DNA of 64,000 nucleotides from Symsagittifera roscoffensis (GCF_963678635.1 NC_087071.1:38651858-38715857), one strand, 5' to 3'. Counted from the first letter of the stretch, positions 25,270-38,125 are shown. Program-made: numbers and translations. Notes: a model not told the origin generated them from the sequence alone.

Positions 25270-27486
25270 ATCTTCATTTCCCACTCGACACAATTCCTCT
25301 ATGAAAATTAGAAGTCGAAAAAAAATTTCTACCACCAACAGAAAAAATTACGCTACAACTAATACAAAAAACCAAAATATTGACCCTGTCATTAGACAAC
25401 TCAAATCATGGCACAAATTTAAAACAAAACAAGCAAAAGCTGATTCCACAATTTTCGGAGATAAAACACTCCTCCGATATTTTAGAAAACTTAACAATAC
25501 AAATATAAATGAGAACACAGATTTTTTAGAATAACAGAGACCTGATTCTAAAGTCCCCTGTCGCCCTCTAAGTATGATATTGATAGCATTAAACATATCA
25601 CATACACAAAATACAAAAGGACAATCAGGATCAGAGAAGACATACTCAAACTTTACACAAAATGTTTACTTCCCAAATAACCCAATTTGGATTAAAGTAT
25701 TATGCAACAATTGCATAATATGTCAATTAAATAAACCCTACCCTAATCAAAAACAAATAGCACAAAAACAAGACTTTAAAGGACAAAATCTATAATTCAG
25801 TCATAGAATTTCATTTGACACAAAAGGACCAATTTCACCATCCTCTGAAGGAATTTCCTAAATTATGGTCATTGTTGATGCATTTACGCATTACGTAGCA
25901 CTCAACCCAGTACCACATTGTAATGTTTATTATGCATATACAACACTCTACGAACACTGGATAGCTAAATTCGGATTACCCGAGATACTAGTCACAGATA
26001 ACGGCACAGAATTTATAAATAATGAAATTATCACACTATGCCACTTATATAACATTAAACACAAACCACGTACATCTCATTGGTCGAAGGTATGAACCGT
26101 TCATTACAAGAAAACCTTAAATGTATCATTAATGGAAATGACACACGATACACTGAATGGTCAGCAGATGTAAAATTATTCTCCTTATGGAACAATTCAC
26201 ATATCACGACAATTTTAGGAATGTCACCATGCGAAATGGTTTTTAACCAAAAGTCAAGAAAATCAATTATGTTCACAGCAAATGCCCACAAAAAACACAA
26301 GGTCATTGTCCACCAAATAAAGATTCAATATGTTATAATCTACCATTACATACACATGATGAAGATCACTTTCATCATCCACAAATTCTAAAATTAGCTT
26401 TTGGCTCACATACCGAATCAATTTTAAATAGAGATAAAAAATATAAGTAAATCTATCAAAAGGTAACGAAGAAATTGTTTCAAAGGCAAAATATAAACAA
26501 TCAATTTAATTCACGTTTTATGCCAGCCACAGATTTTAAAATTGGAACATTTGTTTTAATACCTAATTTCAATACACAAGAAGGAATTTCCCGAAAAATT
26601 ACAACCACTTCGAAAAGCACCATACCAAATAATTGACAAAGCTACTGGAGTAACATACAAACTCACTGATTCCACTAAAAAAGAAATTATTCAACATCGT
26701 AACAAGCTATTACCTTATTATCATAAAGAGTACGCACTACGCGAAGTAACTCAATTATATTCTTTCACAGGTTGAAAAATTGTTCAAAACAATACACAGA
26801 CAGAACAAAATCAAACCGTAAATGACAAAATTAATCAAAAGCAAATCCATCAATCAACAAAACTCATTCAAGCACTTTTAAGCGAACCAACATATAATTT
26901 ATACCCCACCTTACAACGAGACGTAAATCGAGTAGGACATTTTAGTCAAAATCAAAATACACTTGAAGTAAATAGACAAATTATACATCCAAGACGAAAT
27001 GGAAATTTTCAAACTCACAGAATTCACTTTAGTATACCTCAATACCTAACACCAACTACCTCAGAACTCTCTAGCAGTACATTGCCAGATACTCCTACAC
27101 TTACTTCACAACAAAGCATTTCAAATATCCCATCAGACTAACTAGGTTGAACCCCACTTTCAGAGCAAATTCTTGAACATCCTTTAAATCCCCCAGACAC
27201 CACCGAACGACCACCATATTGGACAACACACTCATATACCCAGGGTGAACCCAATTTAGTAAATGAACCAATAGATATTTCTTCTGATACAACATTATCA
27301 TCCCTGTCAGAAACACTCTCACTTCCATCAACACCATCTATAAATCAAATATCACCAACACTTTTCCCCTTAAATTTTCCAAACAATCTCGACGCTAGAT
27401 ACAGAGAACAATCATCGTCAAATATCCCTTTACGATTAGATTGGAACGGTTTCGTAGCACCTCCCCCACTATTTGGACAACATTAG
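25270..27486 (+). pseudogene. Integrase with long C-terminal tail, inactivated
   Basis: An N-terminal zinc domain (His pair near 25590, C-N-N-C near 25712) is followed by the catalytic core. Its three acidic residues are Asp at 25817 (SFDTKGP), Asp at 25997 (LVTDNGTEF) and Glu at 26086 (VEGMN). The second Asp and Glu are only about 29 codons apart, not 35, because the stretch before VEG is shortened and frame-shifted. A C-terminal part with 'IGTFVLIPN' (about 26540) and 'YKLTDSTKKE' (about 26657) fits the GPY/F-type region of gypsy integrases. A Ser/Thr/Pro-rich extension of about 240 codons runs to TAG 27484. Further stops at TAA 27139 and TGA 27148 are again Gln- or Trp-type. Confidence 0.87.
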
Positions 27487-27739
27487 GAAAGTGTAGCCGA
27501 CTCCACAGTTGGGCACTCAATAGACTACAATATAGGCAGGATATCCACGAAGATACTCGAGAACATAATGTTCAAATAATTCCACAAAATAGTCTAAAGT
27601 TGAAGTTTGAAATCACAGTCAGACTTAATAATAATTTCCTTTTCAGTCAGACACCCTTTTCCTCTAATCCCACCAAAATAACAGCTCAATCACTACCTCC
27701 CCCATTTATAACAACTGAAGTAATATATAAATACGATAG

Positions 27740-30381
27740 ATACACCAAAAACACAATTGGATTTATCATATTTTATAACCCATACTCAGTATTATCATAC
27801 ACATGTATTTTTTAAAGATATTTACATTTCAACTCTTCCTTTTTCTAATTTTTTTTCCGAACAAAATTTAAATCCATCTCGCACAGGACCTCAGGATTTA
27901 CTAGTAACACACTATGATTGTGAAAAAAACGAAACAAAAAAATTACACAAATGTGCTATAAACCAAGTAAGACAATTCGAATCAGAACCAAAAGCTATAG
28001 AAAGCACAAATGTAATAGCAACATTATACTTAAAAGCCCGAGCAACAACACTTACAGGTTATAAATTCACAGCAACCTTTTCCGAGAAGAAAGTAAATTG
28101 TTCACAAGTTTCCAACGGAAATAAAAACCGACTTGATCACGAATCCTTCTACCAGCGTAATATAGAAAGATTTTACATCTAAAACCCGACGACTGTAAAA
28201 ACGAACTACTCCGGTTAAACTTAACGATAAATAAAAACTCAAACAGAAAAATATATTAATTTTTCAAGTTTTTGCTGACTCTGTACATCAAGCAGATCTT
28301 GAAAGATATCAGGGACATATTAAATTAGACGAAAAATACCCATACAATGGCGCACACGGACGACTAACTTATGACTTTCACGATAAACACTGGATACCAC
28401 AAATTGGAATAAATAACCCTTCAAACTGCAAATCAAAAAATAAAGGTAATCAAGAAATAATATTTTTCGATTGGAAAATACAACTTAAAAAATCCAACTA
28501 ACACGAGATTTAAAAAATAACACCGTAATTTATCAAGGAATAAGATTACCTTGTAAAAATGTAAGGCTATTGTGATCCTACGACAAGGAAACAAAAAACA
28601 ATTGTTTGGTTTCCCAAAGACACTTGTACAACATTTCAAGTAGCAAAAATACACGCTCGCATGATTAAATTTCATGAAAAATATTTTATTGAATCCATCC
28701 CATTTAAAAAAGTCAATCCATTTCAAAAAATACAACACAATACTAAATTTAGAAACATTCATAGACTGACACGTTTTCAAATCTATCACGAAACAGAATT
28801 TGCATGTAAATACAAAAACCCATTCTATAAAACACAATACTCAGAAATACTTGTCGAATACGACGAAGGTTTCGACATGACCACTGGAAAAACAAAATAT
28901 GACCCCTATGCAACACATCATTCTATAAACGAAGACACATCATACATCCCAGTGAACCTCCTTAAAATTGCAGTTAATCCTGGTGGAAAACTAAAACAAT
29001 ACGACAGTGAAAACACTCGTTTACAAGAACTATTACTAACAAATAGTACATATTTTGGTGCAATACGTTATGACATTCACTTAAACATGAAATTAGACTA
29101 CACAATTAGTAGAATTTTCAAGAAATGTCACTTTCTGAATTAGAAACACTTCACCAACTATGCGAATTAGAAAGAACACAAATTTTACAATCACTCGCAT
29201 TAGCAGTTCTAAAAATACCCTACGCAGGATATTTGTTATCCGGCAACATATCAAATTTCCTTGACTATGAAAGAAACATCTTATGGTTTTATACTTGCAC
29301 CAAAAAAGTATCACCACTATGTTTTTGAAGATAAACGTTGTTATAAAAGAATTCCCATATTCTACAAAAACAAAGTACAATTTGTCGATACACTTTCAAG
29401 ACGAACATGTTTTTGGGATACCGCAGTCCCTTGTGGATCAGAAAACAGCCACAACGTCGCTTAATTAAATCCCGGCGAAGAAAAATACTACCTACTTACG
29501 CCGTACCCTACACTAATGCAACCATTAAAAAAGTTTTCACCAGAAAGTATTCGAGCTATTGCTCGCAATCCAAATATCGACTTACAATCGATCGGAAGAT
29601 ATTCTATATCCGATATACAACATCACATAAGAACACTACAATTTCAAGAACTTCTAACACAAATGGACACTATACAACGACAATCAATAGATCAAAATCT
29701 AAGAAAACTTGCAGAAACCGCAGGATTTTCAGACCTTTATACACAAGACTACAGCGGATATTTTAAAGATATCAAAGACTACATGTATTTAAACGGTGAA
29801 AATTATAGACCACAGGATATTTCACCTATAAATAGTTTCAGCTTTCTAGGATAGCCATATTACATCTTAGAAAGATTGACTATCTTATACGCTATGTTTA
29901 ACTTTACTGGATTTCTTTACTCACTACTTAAAAGAATTTATAATTTATGCGCATGTATTTAATACACACACAAGTAAACCGACAAGCAAGCGTAGCATGC
30001 ATATTTTCTGCAGGATTTTTCGGAATATTTTCATCATCAATAAACAAAATACTCTTAGAAGCACAAATCAAAGAATATAATACAAAACTATCCACAAGAC
30101 CAAACACATTTGACGAAGAACATAATAAAACAAATACATCACCTACTGCACCACATTTACCAACCCTACATCAAAACCATCCATTATCATTAGTTTCCCG
30201 AAAATTTCGAAATCTAGCAATCACGAAACCTCCAAATTTCGGACCAAATACAGTACAAAGCCCCATTCAACTTATAATAACGCAACACCCACAAAATGAC
30301 GATATATATGAACCAATTATTGAACAACCCCATACACCCACTTTTCAATCTCAAAATAATACTTTTTTTAGCCCACGATGA
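27740..30381 (+). pseudogene. Env-like class glycoprotein, broken copy
   Basis: At least five open segments in changing frames (27757-28182, 28661-29143, 29125-29328, 29516-29854, 29947-30381) align in order with the glycoprotein of element 2. Shared landmarks are an N-terminal HYDC motif, an FDMTTG / FNMDTG site, a 'KLDY' turn, a CELE helix followed by a Gly-Tyr segment, and CYKRIPI...FVDTLSRRT against CYNRIPI...FVDPITRQT. A hydrophobic segment at about 29880-29940 is the probable membrane anchor, followed by a tail. Cys-rich ectodomain and anchor fit a viral fusion glycoprotein. The layout recalls chuvirus-type glycoproteins known to have been captured by LTR elements, but that is inference. 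Many stops and shifts: not expressible. Confidence 0.72.
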
Positions 30382-30991
30382 GCAGACAAATGGGATCCCT
30401 CCATCGCTCAAATTCCCACCCAGCCAACCTCCAAACTCAAATTCCATTATCCCACTTTTTGCTTTTCCGCCACCAGATTCACCACAAATTAATACATCAT
30501 CAGGCATGAATTCTGATACTAACTCAGACATCTCAGTTTTTCAGACAATGTCACAATTTAATAACTCCGATTTAGGAACTCCCGACGAATTCGCAGATTC
30601 CGAACCATCCCCTTCTACCTATACCCAGACCACCTGTTCAACCTTTTCAAAACCCCCCTTTCGACCCATTCAGCCTCATCACCAATTTACATCCCCTCAT
30701 CACCAATTTACATCCCTTCCTTCTCATGTTTCCCAAATAACCCCAACTTACTCCCCACTTAATTTCGAACTATCAAACAATAACTCCCCAGATAATATTG
30801 AAATTTCTGAAGAACTCGATAATTTTATAACACTCCAACATCAGTTACCATACCCCCAAACCCGCACTTTTCACCAATTATCATCAACAGTAACATCATC
30901 AAATCCACCAACACCTACTCCACTTTCAGATTATACCCCATCATTAGCTCAATCAATCATCCACATCAACAGAAACATCCATTTGCACTAA
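30296..30991 (+). CDS. Pro/Ser/Thr-rich 3' ORF of element 1
   Basis: A 231-codon open frame overlaps the env tail and runs to 30991; the first ATG is at about 30296 but the true start is unknown. It is rich in Pro, Ser, Thr, Asn and Gln, probably disordered, and contains a 7-residue tandem duplication (PHHQFTS twice, about 30675-30716). It holds the same position behind env as the Pro/Thr-rich ORF of element 2 (48961-49509), and the two may be diverged equivalents. Its openness, in contrast to the broken gag, pol and env frames, may reflect composition rather than selection. Function unknown. Confidence 0.45.
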   Translation: MTIYMNQLLNNPIHPLFNLKIILFLAHDEQTNGIPPSLKFPPSQPPNSNSIIPLFAFPPPDSPQINTSSGMNSDTNSDISVFQTMSQFNNSDLGTPDEFADSEPSPSTYTQTTCSTFSKPPFRPIQPHHQFTSPHHQFTSLPSHVSQITPTYSPLNFELSNNNSPDNIEISEELDNFITLQHQLPYPQTRTFHQLSSTVTSSNPPTPTPLSDYTPSLAQSIIHINRNIHLH

Positions 30992-32057
30992 CCGAGTTTA
31001 TAGAACTTTTAAACACAAATTTCCCAATCACCCGTTCACATCCAAACCCGGAACCGCCCAAGAAATTGTTAGCCATCCAGACCACGCCAATACAGCAAAA
31101 TATCTTCAAGTAACCCTACCCTTATTTGCACAATATACCTTAAACCATTCCGACACTAACCCTGAACCACATAATTTTGTAGATGAGAATGGCTTATTAC
31201 CCACGTTTCATTGGACCGCTTATTTCAATTACACTAACCCTCTTTCTTTACCACTCCATAACACCACATCAGATATTGAAAGAAACAACAACGATTTATT
31301 AAGACTAACCACGTCACTAACACCCCGACAATTTATATATGTAGAATTTAAGAAATTACTAAAAACGTTCACTTCACCCCGAGCTAACGATTACTCAATT
31401 GAATCGATCACGATTACGATCATAACATCATCAGACCCAACCAAGATCAAATTTAGACGATGACCGTTTTGCAAACCCACAATTAACAGAAATTTTTTTT
31501 TTATCAAAACATCCTATTTATTCACACTTTACATCTTCGATAAAAAGCATGATCACATTATTTCAGAAGCATTATTCAATATAAAGGCATACAAAATCTT
31601 TTATGACAAAATTCAACTATTTTCACTAGCCTTTCAACTTCTCTCACCAGAAGAACGTGATTTGCAGTGTTCCCACGATATCATGTTGCAAATTAAACAA
31701 ACGCACACCTTCACAAATTATCAATTTATACAAAATCATTTTGATTTACTTGCACCATCACGACAACCCCACCGCAGATATCAGTTTATTAACTCTAAAT
31801 ACCCCTCACCATTTTTTCTAAACTTCACATATTGTATAAAAAATACTAACCTCCAAGGCATTCTCCGCAACTATGACCCAATCACCCAGATGTATATTTT
31901 CTGTCCCCTCACCAAGACCTTCAACGACGAAGAATCCCGACCCTTCGTAATACCGCATGAATTCATCCAACCTATAGAAATACCCATATTAGAATTCATT
32001 CATAACACTAAATACAATCACAAAATTTACAATCTAATCCAGAACACACCTCATTAA
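30948..32057 (+). pseudogene. Unknown accessory ORF of element 1 (about 370 codons, one stop)
   Basis: A single frame is open from after TAG 30945 to TAA 32055 except for TGA at 31461, which lies in an R-R-[stop]-P-F context consistent with a former Trp. It overlaps the end of the Pro-rich ORF by about 44 nt in a different frame, so it could be entered by frameshifting or splicing. The sequence is mixed polar and hydrophobic with several Tyr/Phe-rich stretches; no motif or family was recognised and no transmembrane helix is obvious. Extra genes after env are unusual in gypsy-type elements. Confidence 0.55.
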
Positions 32058-33811
32058 TTTGCAGTAGGCACCGAAGAACTAAACACCATAAAAGCACTTT
32101 AATTGCTTTGGCCACTGCTGCAAACTAAAATTGCCATACGCATACTAGCCAAATTACTTACAACATCTGATCTTATACACGACATTTTTCCACACGGTTT
32201 CTTACCCGACAATTAGGTAAATATAAATTGAATAATTTAAAACTAACTAATTTAAATTTGTACTACCCATTTTCTATAAACGTTTAATTCATTCCTATGG
32301 TCTTCACACCATAATCACCTGCAACAAGAAAGAAAATCAAATAAAAATACAAACTCTTTTATTTATAATAAACTCTATTAAACCTTCAGCACTAAAAGAT
32401 GCAGTAAAATTCATAACCAAAGAATTAAATTAATCTATAAATTGTTTCCCCAAAAGTAGTAAAATTAAATACGATGAAAATTTATAGTTCTAAGATTCCC
32501 AAAAAGCAGTAAAACTCAGTTTCTAAGCAGTAAATTCATAACAAAGAAGTAAGCAGTACCAATTTTTTATATCTTTTCATTCACTCGCCTAAGAATTCTA
32601 TCCAAAATCACACAGTTCGCCCACGAAGAATTGTTTAAAAAAATGATTTCAAGTTTGAAGTTATCACTAACAACTACTCAAACAAGCGATAACAAGTTTC
32701 CAATTTTTCTTTAATCCGGTTGGAAAGGAATTATATAATAAACCAAACTAACCAACGCAGCTTTCTAAACACCATAAATCCCAAATAACAGCATGATTAA
32801 GAAAAAAAACCCACGGTACCCAAACCGGATTAAACCAGCTGAAAACTAGATAAATTATTCTTTTGAAGACTGTTACCAAGTCTAAGAAAGAAATAATAAA
32901 ACACTTAAATGTCGCAAGACAAACCCAAACTAAAACATTTTGATTTTTGAAAAAAGGACACAACCAAAGTAGCAAAAGAAAAACCCGAAAAAACACAACA
33001 TAAAATATTAACACAAAGCAGGACCTCTCAAAGAAACGGCATGATATCATACTCCCAATTCTGTCCTAACCCACCAGAGACGACGTCCTGAGCATGCTCT
33101 ATAGTCGGCCTAACCCACCGTGCTACATCCACGCATTTTTGTGACCACACTCTATTTTTAACAAGAGGTACTCAAGGGTGAGTAACTCTTAAAAATAACT
33201 TAACTAAAACTAAAACGCTTTTGCGAAAACATTTAACCAAAATAATAACTAAAAAACCAAACTAAATTAATTTTATAAAAAGTAAATCATAATATGCAGT
33301 ATAAAGATCATACACAACTACAAAGACGAACATCCAAAGACTGGACAATCCCATCACACTCGACCTACAGATTGGCCAAACACAACCGACATGCAACTCA
33401 CAATCACGACTCAAAGGATTTAGAGTACGACATGACTTCGCAGAAAAGGACTTCATTGAATCAGAACAATGAAAACCTCGATACGTACAGATCCGAGTTA
33501 CAACGCATTCCCTCCAAACACGATCTTCACGCCATTCCCAGACGAGAGTGAAACACGGACCATTCTCTACTAAAGCAAAACAACCAATCATAGCAAACCA
33601 TTTGGAAATCAGATTGATTTCGTTGGGGATCACAGTCTTTGTCGAATGACACGCTAACAACTTCATATCCATGACTCCAGCTTCAGAGAACGTTCTTCTT
33701 CAAGAGGAACCAAATAAGAAAATGATGTTCGCCAAATAACAACGATCATCGTCCATCCTTCAATTACAGAAAGGAAGATAAAAACTATAAACTCTGTAAA
33801 CCCCGGATGGG
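32058..33811 (+). other. Long 3' region of element 1
   Basis: About 1.75 kb follows the last clear frame. An 85-codon plus-strand frame (33294-33551), rich in His, Arg, Ser and Asn, is possible but unsupported. A 136-codon minus-strand frame (33262-33672) overlaps it and is also unsupported. Several 'aaaa(g)cagtaaaattcat' type short repeats occur at 32395-32545. The purine-rich GGATGGG just before the 3' LTR (33805-33811) is the likely polypurine tract. Confidence 0.45.
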
Positions 33812-34219
33812 TGGAACCTGATCTAAACTACATTTTAATTTTGGTCATAAATTAGATATTTTATCACTATAAAATATTTAATATTAACCAATCATGATCC
33901 ATCTAACTAACAACCCACTTATTTGTAGGTGCTGAAATTACTTGTAATTTCAGCGCCAGAGAGATTTGAATTTAACTTAGAAATTAGTTACCTCTCCAAG
34001 AGAACTTTAGCAATCGCAATAAGCCAGTATACTCTAGATCTTTTGAGCCTAGCAGAGACTAGTTAAACACCCTGAGACTTGTAGATATAAAAGTAAGATT
34101 AGGATCAGTATTACACTAAGAAGTTGCACGAATCTATCCGGCCGAAAATAAGATAAGACAAACAGACGGTGTACCCTTTCCGAAATTACTCTATGAGTTA
34201 GACCTAAGAACTCAACTCA
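33812..34219 (+). repeat. 3' LTR of element 1
   Basis: Pairs with 17008-17416, with the same TATAAAA and the same hairpin (one arm base changed). It is followed by the ACCT duplication at 34220-34223. The differences from the 5' LTR, about 6% by eye, give a relative age older than element 2. Confidence 0.93.
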
Positions 34220-34223
34220 ACCT

Positions 34224-37200
34224 GCTAAGTATCTTTCCATGAAATCAAGGACACCAGCAAAGATTTAAAGTTTTTGAAGTTCCTTTTTGTTCACACAAAT
34301 TTTTTTTGAAAAAATAGTGCATGACAAAATTGCGTTTTTCTGTGCATAACTTAGTCCACAATCAGCTTTTCACACAGAAGAACCAAAAATAAAAATGACT
34401 GTTTTTGTGTGGAGCCATAATTAGTTTTTTTTTAAATTTCAAATGATAAGAGAAGACTCCATATGACACAAAATACAATGGAAGAACTTTAAAACAAAAT
34501 TAGTTAGAGGTAGAAACAATCTGACCACTTAGAAAAGTTGAGTTTTGTTATAGTAAATGTGAGATTCAAATTCTACGTACATTAGTGAATCTACAATTGC
34601 AGCTTATCTGGGGGGTGCTTGCTAATTAACTTGTGGTTTTATTTATTTAGCATTACCCTCAAACTTGAAATCGGGTCAGAAGTGAAACTTTTTGCAACTT
34701 CGAAGAAAAAAGTTCAATTTTTGAAGAAAAAAAATGAAAATTGGAAACCAGGCTGGAAAATCGTCAAAACTCCTTAAAAGCTAGTTCTAGCCTTCTAGAG
34801 TGCTTCAACAAATCCAAGGCAACCCATGCAAGGCTTTGACATGGGTTTATTTTTGCCAAGCATGGCTTCATGGATGACCCCAGCGATGAGTTCCCATAGA
34901 CAGGCAACGCAACCCGGGAATATATGCGGCTTGTTGATTAATCGGCTCATTTCTATAGCCTTTACCAGTATATCAGAGTGTTCTCCACATCAGTAATAGT
35001 AGGTAACGGGGGCGTTTTAAGCAATGTTTTTTTTGTCGATTGAACAAAAATAGATGCCATCAAACATAGCATTGGAACAGATCCTTGGGATAAAAGGAAT
35101 GTCGATTTTTTGACTGTCAAATTTATTGTGTCATCAATCCTCTAAAACTATGGAAGATGTCATTGGAAGAAACTATAAGTTTTTACGGGAGGAGTCTCAA
35201 AACTGTCCGCCTCCTCAAGGTGCGACCGGCTGCGGCGAAATGGATGACGTCCCCCCTCCCCCATAGTTGGTCCTGCATCCTGCATTGAATAGGGATGGGG
35301 GCAAAAAAGAATTTACACAGCAAAGTGTATACTGTTTCGTCACTCACAATTTTTTAAACACAATTTTCGATAGTTTTTTCTCCTACTTGTTGAATGACTG
35401 GTTTCTCAACTTTAAATTTTTAACGGGTTTGTCTGACCGAGGTTTGGATCATAAATTGCACCTTTTAGTGTTTTCGATCGAATATTTTTAGTTTTCACAA
35501 CGAAGGTGCCTTTTTATCTCAGTTTACTGAAAGCTATAAAACTTTTCTTGCATTAAGGAAATTCGAGTTAGATTGACATCGAATATTTTTTCACAAGGGA
35601 CACGTTTTTGCTAACTAATGGTATTGTTATGTCAATTGTGATCTTTCCTTTTTGTCATAGTGGTTAAATTAGTTCACTCAACTCATTTAGTTTATGTTCA
35701 TTTATTATCTGTCAATCAATTTCCAGCTCATTCTGGTGCTAGACACAGTTGACAGGTAGTGACCTTCGAAGTGCCTGCCACCTTCGGTTGACCTCTAATT
35801 TAGTATCTTTATGATCTCGATACAATCCAGTTGATTATTGAAAATTAAGGATACGAAATGTAGCTTTTAACATTTAATGATGCGGTAATTAAAGTTTTTT
35901 GTATAAAATTTTGAAATCTTCGATCATTACGAGATAATTTTTTTTATTTATTTAATTTCCAACTGAAGGCATTTATCAGCAGATTTTTGAAATACTAGAA
36001 CAATTTTCAGAAAATTAGCAACCAATTGTAAATTGATTTTATCGCGAAGCATTCAAATCAAAAGATGTTATTTCGAACTTGACCGACGTGTTGCAAACTT
36101 AATGAAGTATGAGAATTCAATTGTTCGCTTTTTCTGGTTATCAGAGTAATTTATAATTCCTTAACTTCCAAAATATATCAGACAAATTTCTAAATTAAAT
36201 ATCTGACAAAACTCTATGAAAAAATCTCAAGTCGAAATGTTTAAGGGGCAGATTTTTTTTTTTAAAAAGCCATTCAACACCGAAAATTTTCCAAAAAATG
36301 CCTAAAAACGCCTTTTTGGCCCGTTTTTTTTGAAGTTTTGCTTGCGGAGCAGGAAATTTGACCAAAATTGCGGTTTTTTAGTGCTCTAGTAAAGCTAGGA
36401 AAAATAATCTGGTCGTCAGAAAAAAAAGTCGACAAAATCTTCGAAAATTTTTTGAAAAAAAATTGCCCCCCCCCCCCCCCCCTCACCGAGAAAATCCTTG
36501 ATCCGCCACTGTGATATACTCATATACTTGGCCTTTTTTTACATTTTCCTACAAAAACTTCTATTTGGATGCACAACGAGAAAACAAAAAAAATGCTCAC
36601 ATTACGAGTCCAAACTGTTTACTGGATAGGCGCAAAACTTTGTGTCTGTATGTTCCTGGATTCCAGAGACAAGTCTTTAAATATGTTCCAACATTTAAGA
36701 TTCCACTTGAAAAATTTACGTGGGTTCCGCGTACAATTACCTGTATACCCGATGTCACAATTTTGCCTATTTCTGGAGCGATTATGAGCGGTACAATGTT
36801 TTAGATAACAGTTTGTGAAATCCAAAACAGCGAAGAAGAAAGGTAGTATGTTGCGGATTCCGCAAAAAATCTGATTTTGACCTGTCGCAGAATTCCCTTA
36901 AAATTTACAAGATGCACAGTTTGACCTCGTAATGCAGAATAAATTTTCACGAGAACAAATTTGACGAGTTGATTTGAAAAAAAAACAATATTTTCTCCAT
37001 ACTTAGAAATCGTTTGAACCACTTTTGGAAGCTTTGCACGTCAAATCGCTCCTTGCATATTCATAAATGGAGCTTTTAGAGTCATTTTTGATGACTCTAG
37101 CCTTTTTGGCCCAAAATAAATTTACAAAACTTGCAAAACAAAAACGATAGAAAAACAAAGACTAGTTTCAACAAACTTCTTTTTTTAACGAATGAAAGCT

Positions 37201-38125
37201 TAAAGTTTTTGAAAAAACAAAGTTTTTTAAAGACAGAAGAACCGGACGATCAATTTGAGGCAGTCCTTTTTTTGCCAATTTAGTAAGCATTAAACACAAA
37301 ACAAGACTTTTTCCGAGGTCGAGCGCAGCTTTTTTTATTCACTGTTTCACTGCTCTCATTGGAACTCAAATCCAAGCCAAACTAGGACATTTAGATGATA
37401 ACGTCGCACGTTAAGTATAGTTAGACGAATTGCTGTTACTGTTTGATTGACGTATTGACGTAGTGGTTATTATTCCCTTCACGCAGCCAATTTGTTCAGA
37501 CATTCCGCCAATAACCTGCACGTACGGTTTTTCTTGGAAACATTGCAATGCTAACAACAAACATGGAACCACTGCCATGATTTCACAGCGTCATTTTGTA
37601 ACAAATATAGGCAACTTATTGACGGAATGGAGTCATTGCAACACCATGTTGCTGTCGAACCACCCGCAAAACTAGGCTTCTATTTTAAAAAAAATCATTG
37701 AGTTTTTGACTGCCAAGGAAGCCATAGCCAAAAAAGAACTAAACCAATTAATCGTTGCGCGGAAACGTTTCGACTTCACGATTAATTCCGAGACTAACAA
37801 TCAGAGTGTCAGTTACATAAAATTAGAAGTGTTCACCGCCGTTCCAATTGTCTTTACACTCACATGTGCAATAATAGAAAGTGTATAAGTGTTTTTCCAG
37901 AGGCAAGACTTTTTTAAAGAAAGTTGATAAGAAGGAACCCTTCAAATTAAGGAGACTCACAAAATTTATTGTCAATCCATTGCCTCTTCACGACTTTCAA
38001 AAGAGATCAAAGAATCGTCTGTTTAGAATATAGTCACTACAGCTCTAAACAGTAGTACAGATCATTGAAAAGGGCATCCCAGGGCCACAAAAAACGCAAG
38101 GAGCGTTGATCGAAAAAGACTCCAT
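34224..38125. other. No supported gene; homopolymer-rich repeats
   Basis: This stretch contains a local GC-richer patch at 34790-34960 of unknown origin. A C-run of about 20 lies at 36466-36485, followed by 'ctcaccgagaaaatccttga', and a 97-codon frame at 36511-36804 has several Cys but no recognised family. Near 36912-36931 is a copy of the repeat that opens the window. At 37460-37890 two short frames of balanced composition (70 and 60 codons) could be a decayed gene. None is callable. Confidence 0.35.

Larger units (their letters stand above)
17008..34219 (+). mobile_element. Element 1: 17.2-kb env-bearing Ty3/gypsy-type LTR element, decayed
   Basis: Two direct terminal repeats of 409 and 408 bp begin TGGAACC and end CTCA, flanked by ACCT. 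Between them, in order, lie a primer-binding site, a long leader, a large gag with a CCHC knuckle, a DSG protease, RT, RNase H, a zinc-binding DDE integrase, an env-like glycoprotein, a P/S/T-rich ORF, a roughly 350-codon unknown ORF and a long 3' region. The order PR-RT-RH-IN is the Ty3/gypsy arrangement. Its length is about two to three times that usual for gypsy-type elements. The two LTRs differ at roughly 6% of positions by eye, matching the many stops and frameshifts. A functional element would package its RNA in Gag particles, and the env suggests a once infectious, retrovirus-like form. This copy is not functional. Confidence 0.92.

Noticed and set aside
19045..27486. An alternative genetic code (TAA/TAG read as Gln, TGA as Trp) to explain in-frame stops in element 1
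   Set aside because: Element-3 Pol, the channel exon and the element-2 ORFs use standard stops and have ordinary CAA and TGG codons. Element 1 also has frameshifts, a mutated YxDD box and an integrase deletion, so decay is the simpler reading.
28433..28837. 134-codon minus-strand ORF inside element 1
   Set aside because: It lies opposite the env frames and its Phe/Cys/Leu-rich composition is that expected from the complement of Lys/Thr-rich AT-rich coding DNA.
33262..33672. 136-codon minus-strand ORF near the 3' end of element 1
   Set aside because: It overlaps a plus-strand frame, has no recognised domain, no splice signals and no similarity to the antisense gene of element 2.
36466..36485. 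C-run and adjacent G-rich tracts as a regulatory G-quadruplex
   Set aside because: A pure homopolymer run next to repeat-derived sequence is more simply a low-complexity or assembly feature; no gene is nearby.
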